From TK10-74A sp965263065 (GTDB lineage Bacteria; Chloroflexota; Dehalococcoidia; Bin125), in the NCBI GenBank assembly GCA_965263065.1, contig CBDHGH010000003.1, forward strand, positions 2,294,001 through 2,358,000: a stretch of DNA of 64,000 nucleotides, read 5' to 3'. Within the stretch, counting starts at the first letter, position 1; each line of letters starts with the position of its first letter. This document shows, in pieces, positions 54,080 to 63,002 of the stretch. A program made the position numbers and the translations under genes. The notes beneath the pieces were generated by a model. It was not told the DNA's origin and ran no database searches. It was given only the letters and a program-made list of their open reading frames with translations.

Positions 54080-54883
54080 TCACTCGTCGTCATCCGACAG
54101 GTGCGTGTCCCGGCGCAGCCGCCGGACTTCGTGGGTGGTGAGCGGGCGGATCACCCCCGGCTCCAGCTCCCGCAGGCGGATCGGGCCGAAGCGCACCCGG
54201 ATCAGCCGCCGCACCCGATGCCCCACCGCCTCACACATGCGCCGGACCTCCCGCTTGCGACCCTCGACCAGGATCAGCACGATCCAGCTCGTCGCCGGAT
54301 CGCCCGCAACGGCCGGCCGCCCCGGCCGCTTCGACCGCCGCGGCCGCCCGCGTGCGACACCGTCCTCCAGCTCGACGCCGTCGTACAGCCGCTGCAGCGC
54401 CTCGTCGCTGGCCCGCCCCTCGAGTTCCACCAGGTACTCCCGCTGCAGGCCCGCGCGCGGATGGATCAGGCCATCGATCAGGGGGCCGTCGTTGGTCAGC
54501 AGCAGCAGGCCTTCGCTGTCCAGGTCCAGCCGCCCCACGGGGACGCAGCGCCCCGCGCCGGCGGGCAGGAAGTCGGTCACCGTGCGGCGCCCCCGGTCAT
54601 CCGACGCGGCCGACAGCACGCCCGGGGGCTTGTGCAACGCGAAGTAGCGCAGCTGCTCGGCGCCGGGCAGCGGCTCGCCGTCCACGCTGACCTGGTCCCG
54701 GGCGGGGTCCAGCCGCGCCCCGGCATCGGTTACGACGGCCCCGTTCACCGACACCCGCCCGGCCTCAATGATCGCCACCGACCCACGCCGCGACGCCACC
54801 CCCGCCCGGGCGAGCGCGACCTGCAGCCGCAGCCCCGGCGACGCGTCAGCCCCCTCGGGCGCGCTGTCAGCTTCAGGGCTCAT
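54080..54883 (-). CDS. rluB: RluB/RsuA-family pseudouridine synthase
   Basis: This 267-residue enzyme has an N-terminal S4 RNA-binding domain (LQVALARAGVASRRGSVAII, then EAGRVSVNG). The catalytic domain has VPVGRLDLDSEGLLLLTNDG, where the Asp of GRLD is the nucleophile, followed by REYLVELEGR and the EGRKREVRRMCEAVGHRVRR motif. It isomerises a uridine in rRNA. The subfamily (RluB rather than RluE/RluF/RsuA) is the most likely but not certain. GGAGG lies 8 bases before the ATG at 54883, favouring it over 54901. Confidence 0.88.
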   Translation of the reverse strand: MSPEADSAPEGADASPGLRLQVALARAGVASRRGSVAIIEAGRVSVNGAVVTDAGARLDPARDQVSVDGEPLPGAEQLRYFALHKPPGVLSAASDDRGRRTVTDFLPAGAGRCVPVGRLDLDSEGLLLLTNDGPLIDGLIHPRAGLQREYLVELEGRASDEALQRLYDGVELEDGVARGRPRRSKRPGRPAVAGDPATSWIVLILVEGRKREVRRMCEAVGHRVRRLIRVRFGPIRLRELEPGVIRPLTTHEVRRLRRDTHLSDDDE

Positions 54884-54922
54884 CGACCGATCCTCCGTCA
54901 TCGCACCGCCCGGCGCGGACGC

Positions 54923-55567
54923 TCAGTCCGACCAGCGGTCGAAGCGCAGCACCTCGTCGAGCGGCCTGCGCGTGACCGGCCCGAAGCGGCCCAGCGGATA
55001 GCCGACCGGAATCAGGCAGTACGGGGCCATCGTCTCGGGCAAGCGCAGCGCCGCGGCTGCGGCCCCCGGTTCGGCCAGCGCCAGCGTGGTCGGGGTCGCC
55101 CCCAGCCCCAGCGCTCGCGCCGCCAGTAGCAGGTTCTGCACGGCGGGCCAGATCGAGGCGCCGCCGCCCGCGACCCGCGCCGGCGTCGCCGGCTCGCCGA
55201 AGTCGAAGCAGGCGACGATCAAGGCCGGCAGCTCGTGCATGTGCTCCATCTGCCACAGCACCGAGTCGAGCATGCGGCGTCGCTTCTCCGGCGACTGATG
55301 TGGCACCTCCTCCAGCTGCTCCAGCCGCGGCCCGATGTACGCCTCGACGGCGCGCCGGTTGAGGTCGGCCAGCTCCCGCTTCACCGCCGCGTCGCGCGCG
55401 ATGATCCAGCGCGCGCCCTGCATGTTGGAGCCGGTGGGGGCCTGGTTGCCCGCGTCGACCAGCTTGCGCAGCAGATCCTCAGGCACCTCCTGGGTGTCCA
55501 GCCGGCGCATCGCGCGGCAGTGATAGATCACGTCGAAGATGCCCATCTGGTCGCTTGGCTCAGTCAT
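54923..55567 (-). CDS. Nitroreductase family protein
   Basis: This 214-residue FMN-dependent oxidoreductase has the family start MGIFDVIYHCRAMRRLDTQE, with the Arg pair contacting FMN. Then come LVDAGNQAPTGSNMQGARW (the flavin-binding PTGSNxQ loop), ASIWPAVQNLLLAARALGLG and CLIPVGYPLGRFGPVTRRPL. All match classical nitroreductases that reduce nitro groups or quinones with NAD(P)H. GGAGGAG lies upstream of the ATG. It overlaps the 3' end of the lamin-tail gene by 8 bases and is probably co-transcribed with it. Confidence 0.88.
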   Translation of the reverse strand: MTEPSDQMGIFDVIYHCRAMRRLDTQEVPEDLLRKLVDAGNQAPTGSNMQGARWIIARDAAVKRELADLNRRAVEAYIGPRLEQLEEVPHQSPEKRRRMLDSVLWQMEHMHELPALIVACFDFGEPATPARVAGGGASIWPAVQNLLLAARALGLGATPTTLALAEPGAAAAALRLPETMAPYCLIPVGYPLGRFGPVTRRPLDEVLRFDRWSD

Positions 55568-58217
55568 CGTTCTCCTCCTGCGCCCCGGGGCGCTCGTCGC
55601 TTCGCTCCGCCGCCTGCCGCCGGCGTCGCAGTGCTTGCCGTATGGCGATCGCCGCCAGCGGCACACCGATCGCCACCACGACGAGCAGCGTGGCGGGTAT
55701 GCCACCCCCATCCTCCGCTGCGACGTCGTTGGCGGCCACCTCCTGGGGCGCATCCGCGCCCTCCTCCGGCGATGTCGGCGGCGATGTCACCGGCGATCCC
55801 AGCAGTGACGCCAGCAGCGGGGTCACTCCGTCGCTGCCCGGCGAAGGCTCCGTGTTTAGCACCCAGCCCGCCTCGGTCAGCGCGATCGATCGGCCCGCCT
55901 CGGGCGCCGGGATCGGTGGCACGCGGTAGTCGACCTCGTCGACGATCCGCCCCCGCGGGTCTCGCAGCAGCACGACGTCGCCGCTGTTCGCCAGCCCGTT
56001 CCCGATCCGCCCGTCCTCCACCACGATATCGACGCCGCCGTCGGCCGCCTCCGCGGAGCCGCCGATCGTCAGGCGCGCCCCCGGCGCGACGACGACCCCC
56101 GGCAACTCGTCCATCGCGCCGTTGTCGCCGATCGTCCAGCCCGCCAGATCGATCGGCGCCGTGCCCGCGTTGTGGATCTCCACCCACTCGAAGGCGGCAT
56201 CGCGCGAGCCCTCGCCGGCGTTCGCGAAGATCTCCGTGATCTCCAGTGCCGACGGGGGCTCCGCCGGGCTGCGCTCCTCGTCCTGCGCTGCGACCCCGTC
56301 GTCCTCGTCCGGGGCGTCATCGTCCGCCGCCGCGACCTCCTCCGCCGCGCCGCTATCGGCCGCCGCGCCATCATCTTCCTCGACTGCGACCTCAGCCTCC
56401 GGCGCGACGTCATCCTCGGCCACGACCGCATCGTCCGCCGGCTCCTCGGGCGGGTCCGGGGGTTCCTCCTCGGGCCGTGGTGGCGGCGGCCGTGGTGGCG
56501 GCGGCGGCGTGACCCCGTCGCTGCCCGGCGACGGCTCCGTGTTCAGCACCCAGACGTCGCCGCTCAGCGCGATCGACCGGCCCGCCTCGGGCAGCGGGAT
56601 CGGCGGCGCACGGTAGTCGACCTCGTCGACGACCCGCCCCACAGGATCCCGCAGCGTCACGATGTCGCCGCGGTTCGCCAGCCCGTTCCCGATGCGCCCG
56701 TCCTCCAGCACGACATCGGCGCCGCCATCGGCCGCCTCCGCGGAGCCGCCGATCGTCACGTACGCCCCCGGCCCGACGACGCCCCCCGGCAGTTCGTCCA
56801 CGCCCGCGTTGTCGGCGATCGTCCAGCCCGTCAGATCGACCGGCTCCGCGCCCGCGTTGAACACCTCGACCCACTCGAACGCGGCTTCCCGCGATCCCAT
56901 CCCGGTGCTCGCGAAGATCTCCGTGATGCGCAGCGCCGCCAGCGGGGCCGCCAGCAGGGCCGCCGCGGCAGCGTCCTCTTCGTCCTCCTCCGCCGCGACC
57001 TCGTCGACCGCTGGCGCCTGGGCCGGCGCCGGGGCCTCCGCTTCCGCTGGCGGCGTCGGCGGCGTGGCCCCGTCGCTGCCCGGCGACGGCACGGCGTTCA
57101 GCACCCAGACGTCTCCGCTCAGCGCGATCGACCGGCCCACCTCGGGCAGCGGGATCGGCGGCGCGCGGTAGTCGACCTCGTCGACGACCCGCCCCACAGG
57201 ATCCCGCAGCGTCACGACATCGCCTCGGTTCGCCAGCCCGTTCCCGATGCGCCCGTCCTCCAGCACCACGTCCACCGCGCCATCGGCCGCCTCCGCGGAG
57301 CCGCCGATCGTCACGTACGCCCCCGGCGCGACGATGCCCCCCGGCAGTACATCCACGGCCGCGTTGTCGGCGATCGTCCAGCCCGTCAGATCGACCGGCT
57401 CCGCGCCCGCGTTGAACACCTCGACCCACTCGAAGGCGGCGTCGCGCGATCCCATGCCGGCGCTCGCGAAGATCTCCGTGATGCGCAGCGGCGGCAGCGG
57501 GAGCGTCGCCTCGGCGGGGGAAGCCGTGGGCTCCGGCTCGGGCGTCGTCTCTGGCGCGGAATCCGTGGGCTCCGGCTCAGGCGTCGCCTCGGCGGGGGCA
57601 TCGATCCGTTCCACTTGGTGCCCCGCGCCGGGCGACGCCGTCGCCGCCGACCAGTTCCCGCCGCTCCGCGACAGCGTCTGCCCGCTGGGCGGCGGCGCGA
57701 GGATCATGATCGTGCGGTCGCTGCCCCACGACACCCCGTCCACCGCCTCCCCGGACGGGTCGATCAGCAGCACGCGATCACCGGAGTTCGCCAGCCCGTT
57801 GCCGATCCGCCCATCCGCCACGACGACGAGATGCACGTCCCCCGGCAGCTCATCCGCCAGCGCCTCGCTGCCCCCGACGATCAGGTACGCGCCCGCGGCC
57901 AGCGTCGTGGCCGGGATCGGGTCGTCGGCGCGATTGTCGGCCAGACTCCAGCCCGTGAGGTCGATCGACGCCGGCCCCGGGTTGTGGATCTCCACCCACT
58001 CGTAGGCGGCGTCCTGCGAGCCGCGTCCGGCGGCGGCGCGGACCTCGGTGATCTGGGGACCGGCCGCCGCTTGGGGAAACATCCCGGCCGCCGCGGCTGG
58101 CGTCGGAGCGACCTGCGCCGCCAGGACGCAACCGGCGCCCAGCAGCGCGAGGGCGCGCGCCATACGCGACCCACACGACCAGCCAGCGCACCGACTCCGG
58201 CGGGGCCAGACACGCAC
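55560..58217 (-). CDS. Secreted protein with four lamin-tail domains and C-terminal membrane anchor
   Basis: This is an 885-residue protein. A long signal peptide (core LALLGAGCVLAAQVAPTPAA) follows a GTG start supported by AAGGAG 6 bases upstream. Four lamin-tail domains follow, each with the same elements: ITE(V/I)...A(A/S)xGxGS(Q/R)(D/E)AA(Y/F)EWVE(I/V)xNxG, DLTGW, GRIGNGLAN and (V/L)xDEVDYR. Domains 2 and 3 are nearly identical in DNA. Pro/Glu- and Asp/Glu-rich linkers separate them. A TM helix (ATLLVVVAIGVPLAAIAIRQ) and a basic cytoplasmic tail end the protein. It is likely a cell-surface protein; its ligand is unknown. Confidence 0.85.
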   Translation of the reverse strand: MRVWPRRSRCAGWSCGSRMARALALLGAGCVLAAQVAPTPAAAAGMFPQAAAGPQITEVRAAAGRGSQDAAYEWVEIHNPGPASIDLTGWSLADNRADDPIPATTLAAGAYLIVGGSEALADELPGDVHLVVVADGRIGNGLANSGDRVLLIDPSGEAVDGVSWGSDRTIMILAPPPSGQTLSRSGGNWSAATASPGAGHQVERIDAPAEATPEPEPTDSAPETTPEPEPTASPAEATLPLPPLRITEIFASAGMGSRDAAFEWVEVFNAGAEPVDLTGWTIADNAAVDVLPGGIVAPGAYVTIGGSAEAADGAVDVVLEDGRIGNGLANRGDVVTLRDPVGRVVDEVDYRAPPIPLPEVGRSIALSGDVWVLNAVPSPGSDGATPPTPPAEAEAPAPAQAPAVDEVAAEEDEEDAAAAALLAAPLAALRITEIFASTGMGSREAAFEWVEVFNAGAEPVDLTGWTIADNAGVDELPGGVVGPGAYVTIGGSAEAADGGADVVLEDGRIGNGLANRGDIVTLRDPVGRVVDEVDYRAPPIPLPEAGRSIALSGDVWVLNTEPSPGSDGVTPPPPPRPPPPRPEEEPPDPPEEPADDAVVAEDDVAPEAEVAVEEDDGAAADSGAAEEVAAADDDAPDEDDGVAAQDEERSPAEPPSALEITEIFANAGEGSRDAAFEWVEIHNAGTAPIDLAGWTIGDNGAMDELPGVVVAPGARLTIGGSAEAADGGVDIVVEDGRIGNGLANSGDVVLLRDPRGRIVDEVDYRVPPIPAPEAGRSIALTEAGWVLNTEPSPGSDGVTPLLASLLGSPVTSPPTSPEEGADAPQEVAANDVAAEDGGGIPATLLVVVAIGVPLAAIAIRQALRRRRQAAERSDERPGAQEENDD

Positions 58218-58301
58218 GACGACTCCTTCGTCCGGCGGCGGGCCGGGTGGCGGAGTCTAGGGCTTGACGTAAAAACAGGGCACCCGCGGCGGCGGCACGC
58301 G

Positions 58302-58634
58302 CTACAGCGTGCGATGCACGATCACCCGCTCGACGACGACGGTCTCGCTGCGCGGCGTCGGCGGCGCGCCCCCGCGCCGGCGACGGGCGCGGCGTCCCTC
58401 GCCCAGGATCGCGCGCGCGCCGTGGTCCAGCACCGCGCTCGTCCCGCGACGGACGGCCCAGTCGGCGACGGCTGCGGCGACGATCACCGTCACTGCCCGG
58501 CGCATCGCCGGGACCAGCGGGGCGAGGTCGGATCGGAGCGCCGGCAGCACGGCCGGCACGCTGGACGTGTGGCGCCGATCGAGGATGACGTTCTCGATGG
58601 GGACGGGCAGCCGTGAGTTGCCGGATGTGGTCAT
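58302..58634 (-). CDS. Hypothetical basic protein
   Basis: I do not recognise this 110-residue protein. Residues 1-30 are polar (TTSGNSRLPVPIENVILDRR); a hydrophobic helix follows at about 45-65 (AMRRAVTVIVAAAVADWAVR), then an Arg-rich stretch (GEGRRARRRRGGAPPTPRSE) and a final strand VVVERVIVHRTL. It may be peripheral to the membrane or bind nucleic acid. A TATACT box ends 6 bases before the ATG on the minus strand, the leaderless arrangement. Confidence 0.6.
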   Translation of the reverse strand: MTTSGNSRLPVPIENVILDRRHTSSVPAVLPALRSDLAPLVPAMRRAVTVIVAAAVADWAVRRGTSAVLDHGARAILGEGRRARRRRGGAPPTPRSETVVVERVIVHRTL

Positions 58635-58729
58635 GCCCGGAGTATACGAACGCCGCGCCCTACAGCGGGCCCTCGTTCCGTCCACTTCGGGACTACCAGC
58701 GCCTGCCGAATTCAGCGAGCCCGACGGCG

Positions 58730-59524
58730 TCAGCCCGTCGCGCGCAGCGCGGCCTCGACGGCGTCCGTCACGTCGAGCGCGGGGCCGGCGTCGCCCGCGG
58801 CCGGCAGCTCCGCCCCGCTGCGCGCTCGCCAGGCCGCGATGGCCTGCAACGACGCGATGATGAACGCGGACTCCCGGCGCACGCCCCGCGCCCGGATGTC
58901 GCGGAACAACTGCGGCTCGCGGTCGGCCGGATCCGGCGCGCCGGCCCACAGCGCGTCGGACGCCCCGCCGCGCAGCGCGTAGCGGCACCACGTCACGATC
59001 GGGCCGCGGTCCAACTCCGTCGTCACCCGCTGCAGCATCAGCCCGCTCGTCGAGGCGCGCGCCGCGATCAGCGCCTCGATCACCTCCTGCCAGGTCCCCA
59101 CGGGACCGCCGGGCTCGGCCGGATGCAGGTTGAGCAGCGGCAGGCGCTCGCACAGCGCGGCCGTCGTGATCAGCATGTAGCCGGCCAACATCCCGACCTC
59201 GGGCCGGTAGGGCGTGATCGCCTCGACGACCGCCCGGTCGTAGTCCTCCCGCCAGGGCGCGAGCGCGCGGCCCGGCCGCGACGTGGCGCCGTCCACGCGG
59301 CGGCGCCAGGCCCCAGAGGCGATCGTCACGAGCGGCGTGCCGGCGGCGGTCACGCTGTCGAGGAAGGCGTCCGTGTTCGGCGAGTGCCCGCGCTCGCGGT
59401 TGCAGAACACGACCACGATCTCCGCGTCCAGGCGTCCCGCCCGGATCGCCGCCTGCGTCGATTCGAACAACAGCCGGGAACTCGTGCCCTTGGCGGTCGC
59501 GAACCAGGCGATGCGCAGCGTCAC
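58730..59524 (-). CDS. Formyltransferase-fold protein (PurN-like)
   Basis: This 264-residue protein resembles glycinamide ribonucleotide transformylase. The N-terminal strand LRIAWFATAKGTSSRLLF is followed by AEIVVVFCNRERGHSPNTDA and AGYMLI. The formyl-transferase active-site segment is LPLLNLHPAEPGGPVGTWQE, where His follows Asn as in the NxHP motif. TSGLMLQRVTTELDRGPIVT contains the downstream Asp. The end is longer than PurN. It may formylate another substrate. It follows xseB by about 46 bases in the same direction. The start is GTG. Confidence 0.75.
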   Translation of the reverse strand: MTLRIAWFATAKGTSSRLLFESTQAAIRAGRLDAEIVVVFCNRERGHSPNTDAFLDSVTAAGTPLVTIASGAWRRRVDGATSRPGRALAPWREDYDRAVVEAITPYRPEVGMLAGYMLITTAALCERLPLLNLHPAEPGGPVGTWQEVIEALIAARASTSGLMLQRVTTELDRGPIVTWCRYALRGGASDALWAGAPDPADREPQLFRDIRARGVRRESAFIIASLQAIAAWRARSGAELPAAGDAGPALDVTDAVEAALRATG

Positions 59525-59570
59525 GCCGACGCCCCTCTCGCCTCGCCCGTCGGCCGGTCGACCCGCGCCA

Positions 59571-59798
59571 TCACTCCGCGTCGAGTTCCCGCAACTCCTG
59601 GATGCGCTGCTCCGCCCGATCGAGCAGCGCCTGCGCCCGAGTCGCCAGGGCCGCCCCCTGCTCGTACGCCGCCAGCGCCTCCTCGAGCGGCAGGTCCCCG
59701 CTCTCCAGACGCTCCAGCGTCTCCTCCAAGCGCACCACCAACTCCTCGTACGGGGCCTCGCCGGGCTCGCGGTTGCTGGGACTCTTGCCTGTGCTCAC
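59571..59798 (-). CDS. xseB: Exodeoxyribonuclease VII small subunit
   Basis: This 75-residue protein has the XseB signature YEELVVRLEETLERLESGDL followed by PLEEALAAYEQGAALATRAQ, a helical hairpin that packs against XseA. The GTG start overlaps the xseA stop by 4 bases (GTGA), as in many genomes. Together the subunits degrade single-stranded DNA from both ends to oligonucleotides. Confidence 0.93.
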   Translation of the reverse strand: MSTGKSPSNREPGEAPYEELVVRLEETLERLESGDLPLEEALAAYEQGAALATRAQALLDRAEQRIQELRELDAE

Positions 59799-61141
59799 GG
59801 CGCCCGCCCATCTCCCGCCGCGACGTCCCCCGCGGCGATATCGAGGATCCGCGCGCCGGCCGACCCATCGTGCAGGCGCAGGCGCACCCGATCGTCGGGC
59901 GCCAACTGCCGCACGCTGCTGCGCACGCGACCCTGCACATCCTCGACGATCGCGTAGCCGCGCGCCAACGTCGCCCGCGGGTCGAGCGTGGCCAGCCGCG
60001 CCTGCTGGCCGGTCAGCCCCAGCCGCGCCATCACGAGCCGCGCCCCCACGATCTCCCAGCCGCGCCCGATGGCCGCGTCGAGCCGCAGCCGCTCGGAATC
60101 GCAGTCCGGCAGCGCCGCCTCCAGACGATCCCGCCGCGCATCCAACTCGATCAGCGCCGTCTCCGTCAGCCGATCGATCGCACGGCCGAGCGCCGCCCGG
60201 CGCTCGCGCAGTCGCGCCGCCTCCTCCGCGCGGTCCGGCGCGACGATCTCCGCCGCCGCCGACGGCGTCGGCGCCCGCACGTCGGCCACGAAATCGATCA
60301 GCGTCACGTCGGTCTCATGCCCCACGGCGCTCACGACCGGCAGCGCGCTGGCGTACGTCGCCCGCGCGACGACCTCGCTGCTGAACGCCGCCAGGTCTTC
60401 CGACGAGCCACCGCCCCGCGCCACGATCAGCACGTCGATCGGCGCCCGATCGGCCCGCGCCGCGGCGTTGAGCGCCTCGATGCCCCGCACGATCGACTCC
60501 GCCGCGCCGTCGCCCTGCACTTGGCAAGGGGCGAGCACGAGCCCCGCCAGCGGCCAGCGCCGCGCGAGCACCGTCTGGATGTCGTGCCAGACGGCGCCGG
60601 CCGGCGAGGTCACGACGCCGACCGTGCGCGGGTAGGCGGGCAGCGCGCGCTTGCGGCCGGCGTCGAACAGGCCCTCGGACGCGAGCAGGGCGCGCAGCCG
60701 CTCGAACTCGGCCTGCTGTGCGCCCATGCCCTCCGGCTGCAGCGCGTCGACGTAGAGCTGCAGTTCGCCCCGCTCGGCCCACAGCGACACGCGGCCGTGC
60801 ACCAGCACGTGCTCGCCGTCCTGCACCTGCACGCCGCGGTTCTCGCGCCGGAAGAAGACGCAGGGCAGCGCGCCATCGACGTCGCTGAGCGTGAAGTACA
60901 TGTGTCCGGCCTGGGAGCGGGAGAGGTTGCGCACCTCGCCCGAGACCCAGACATCGCTGACGACCGGGTCGGTGTCGAGCAACGCGCGCAGGTACGACGC
61001 GACCTGCCCGACCGCGTAGGCGGTGACGCGCGGCGGCTTCGGCGGCGCCGGCGTGTAGCTCGCGGCGAACTCCGCGATCGCGGAGGACTCGGGGCGCTGG
61101 GCGAACCCGGGGTCGTCGGTCGGCGGCCGGTCGAGCGTCAT
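59795..61141 (-). CDS. xseA: Exodeoxyribonuclease VII large subunit
   Basis: This 448-residue nuclease has an N-terminal OB fold (VSDVWVSGEVRNLSRSQAGH, then MYFTLSDVDGALPCVFFRR). The catalytic core includes VGVVTSPAGAVWHDIQTVLA, DVLIVARGGGSSEDLAAFSS, and VVSAVGHETDVTLIDFVADV then RAPTPSAAAE, all invariant in XseA. Helices and a C-terminal domain (ARGYAIVEDVQGRVRS) follow. A TACGCT box lies 7 bases before the ATG (minus strand), again leaderless. It is followed by xseB. Confidence 0.95.
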   Translation of the reverse strand: MTLDRPPTDDPGFAQRPESSAIAEFAASYTPAPPKPPRVTAYAVGQVASYLRALLDTDPVVSDVWVSGEVRNLSRSQAGHMYFTLSDVDGALPCVFFRRENRGVQVQDGEHVLVHGRVSLWAERGELQLYVDALQPEGMGAQQAEFERLRALLASEGLFDAGRKRALPAYPRTVGVVTSPAGAVWHDIQTVLARRWPLAGLVLAPCQVQGDGAAESIVRGIEALNAAARADRAPIDVLIVARGGGSSEDLAAFSSEVVARATYASALPVVSAVGHETDVTLIDFVADVRAPTPSAAAEIVAPDRAEEAARLRERRAALGRAIDRLTETALIELDARRDRLEAALPDCDSERLRLDAAIGRGWEIVGARLVMARLGLTGQQARLATLDPRATLARGYAIVEDVQGRVRSSVRQLAPDDRVRLRLHDGSAGARILDIAAGDVAAGDGRAP

Positions 61142-61204
61142 GGCTGGCAGCGTACCGCCTCGGATGCCCTCCGCGACGCCCCGCCCGTGCGTTGCCGGCG
61201 CGAT

Positions 61205-61777
61205 CTAGGGAGCGGCCTCCAGCCGCTCCAAGTATTGGCCGCTGCGGGTATCGACCTTGAGCACGTCGCCGGGTCCGACGAACAGCGGCACCTGCACCGT
61301 CAGGCCGGTCTCCAGGGTGGCGAGCTTCGTCGCCCCCGAGGCCGTGTCGCCCTTCAGGCCCGGGTCGCTCTGCGTCACGCGGAGCGGCACGGAGGCCGGC
61401 AACTCGATGCCGATCACCTCATCCCCGGCGAACAGCACATCGGCGTTGCCGTTCTCGGGCAGGTAGTTCAGCGCCTCGCCCACCTTGGCGCGCTCCAGCG
61501 GCTGCTGCTCGTAGGTCTCCGTGTTCATGAAGTAGTGCAGGTCGCCATCCGCGTAGAGGTACTGCATGACCTGTCGCTCGACGCGCACATCGTCGAACTT
61601 GCTGCCCGCCTGGAACGTCTTCTCGACGCTGTGGCCGGCGCGCAGGTCGCGCAGCTTGAGCCGCACCTGGGCCGATCCCCGGCCCACCTTGATGTGCTCC
61701 CAGTCCGTCACCTGGTAGAGCGTCGAGTCCATCTCCACGACGACTCCCTTGCGCAGATCGCCCGTTGTGATCACCAT
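61205..61777 (-). CDS. efp: Elongation factor P
   Basis: This 190-residue protein has the three beta-barrel domains of EF-P: MVITTGDLRKGVVVEMDSTL, then KLRDLRAGHSVEKTFQAGSK, and the C-terminal DPGLKGDTASGATKLATLET signature. EF-P relieves ribosome stalling at proline runs. The functional loop that reaches the peptidyl-transferase centre is IKVGRGSAQVR. The usual KPGKG/KPGRG has become KVGRG, so Arg is at the tip and the preceding Pro is Val. No EpmA/EpmB or EarP gene is in the window. It lies between pepQ and xseA on the same strand. Confidence 0.95.
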   Translation of the reverse strand: MVITTGDLRKGVVVEMDSTLYQVTDWEHIKVGRGSAQVRLKLRDLRAGHSVEKTFQAGSKFDDVRVERQVMQYLYADGDLHYFMNTETYEQQPLERAKVGEALNYLPENGNADVLFAGDEVIGIELPASVPLRVTQSDPGLKGDTASGATKLATLETGLTVQVPLFVGPGDVLKVDTRSGQYLERLEAAP

Positions 61778-61832
61778 CCTGCGATCCCTCCCATCGCGCC
61801 CCCGTGGCCGGAGGCCGGCCCAACCCGATCGT

Positions 61833-62921
61833 CTACGCGCCGACCATGCGCAGCTTGGGCGCGGTCGTGAAATTGCGAAAGTGGCCGTTCTCCAGCACGC
61901 CCATGTCCTCGATGCGGATGCCGCCCCAGCCGGGCAGATAGATGCCCGGCTCGACGGTGATCACCATCCCGTCCGCCAGCACATCCTCCGACGTCCGGCC
62001 CAGCCGCGGGTGCTCGTGAATCTCCAGCCCCACGCCGTGCCCGAGCCCGTGCCCGAAGCGATCCCCGTAGCCCGCCTCGGCGATGATGTCCTGCGCGATC
62101 ATGTGCGCCTGCCCACCGGTCATGCCGCTCTCCACCGTCGCCTCGGCGGTCTCCTGCGCCGTCAGCACGATGTCGTAGACCTCCTGGAACGTCGCGTCGG
62201 GCTCCCCCAGCACGATCGTGCGGGTCATGTCCGAGCAGTAGCCGTCCACGATCACGCCCATGTCGATCACGATCGGCTTGCCCGCCTCCAGCGGCATCTC
62301 GCGCGGGTAGGCGTGCGGCATCGCGCCCCAGGCGCCGCCGCCGACGATCGTCGCGAACGACATCGCCTCGGCGCCGTGCTCGCGCGCGTACTTCTCGATC
62401 TCCCAGGCCACTTGCAACTCGGTCCAGCCCGGCTGCACCCGGTCCGCGACGTCGTTGAAGGCCCCGTCGCCCAGCAGCACCGCCCGTTCCAGCGCCGCCA
62501 GCTCCTCGGGGTCCTTCACGGCCCGCACCCCCTCCACCAGGCCCTCGGTCTGCACCAGCGACGGGCGCTTCGGCGCGGGCACGCCGGCCAGGGTGTCGCG
62601 CAGCAGCTTGTGCGCCGCGACGCTCACGTCGGCCGCCTCGAAGCCCAGCTTGCGCCCGCCCAGCGCCGCCACGAAGCCCGGCAGCCAGTCGGCCTGCGCG
62701 CCCTCCTGCTTGTACAGCGCGAAGTCGGGCGCTTGGGCGCCCACCTGCTCCCAGTAGCGAAAGTCGGTCGCCAGCGAGGCCGTCTCCGCGCTCACCAGCA
62801 CCCAGCCCGCGGTGCCGGTGAAGCCCGACAGATAGCGGCGGTTGTACGGATTCGTGACCAGCAGCGCGTCCAGCCCCGCTTCGGCGATGGCGGCGCGCGC
62901 GCGGTGCAGGCGATCGGGCAT
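61833..62921 (-). CDS. pepQ: M24 family Xaa-Pro aminopeptidase
   Basis: This 362-residue peptidase has an N-terminal creatinase-like domain (ALLVTNPYNRRYLSGFTGTA) and a pita-bread catalytic domain. All metal ligands are visible: the two Asp in VIDMGVIVDGYCSDMTRTIV, His in FGHGLGHGVGLEIHEHP, Glu in VEPGIYLPGWGGIRIED and the final Glu of that segment. It removes an N-terminal residue before proline. I use the ATG at 62921 (11 codons into the open frame) because GGGGG lies just upstream and the family begins there. It sits before efp, a frequent arrangement. The symbol is by convention. Confidence 0.9.
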   Translation of the reverse strand: MPDRLHRARAAIAEAGLDALLVTNPYNRRYLSGFTGTAGWVLVSAETASLATDFRYWEQVGAQAPDFALYKQEGAQADWLPGFVAALGGRKLGFEAADVSVAAHKLLRDTLAGVPAPKRPSLVQTEGLVEGVRAVKDPEELAALERAVLLGDGAFNDVADRVQPGWTELQVAWEIEKYAREHGAEAMSFATIVGGGAWGAMPHAYPREMPLEAGKPIVIDMGVIVDGYCSDMTRTIVLGEPDATFQEVYDIVLTAQETAEATVESGMTGGQAHMIAQDIIAEAGYGDRFGHGLGHGVGLEIHEHPRLGRTSEDVLADGMVITVEPGIYLPGWGGIRIEDMGVLENGHFRNFTTAPKLRMVGA

Positions 62922-63002
62922 GGCGGCCCCCTTCGACCAGTGAACGACTCGCAACGGATCGCAGTCTAGGGAGCCGACGGGGCTCTGCCCACGCCGGCCG
63001 CG

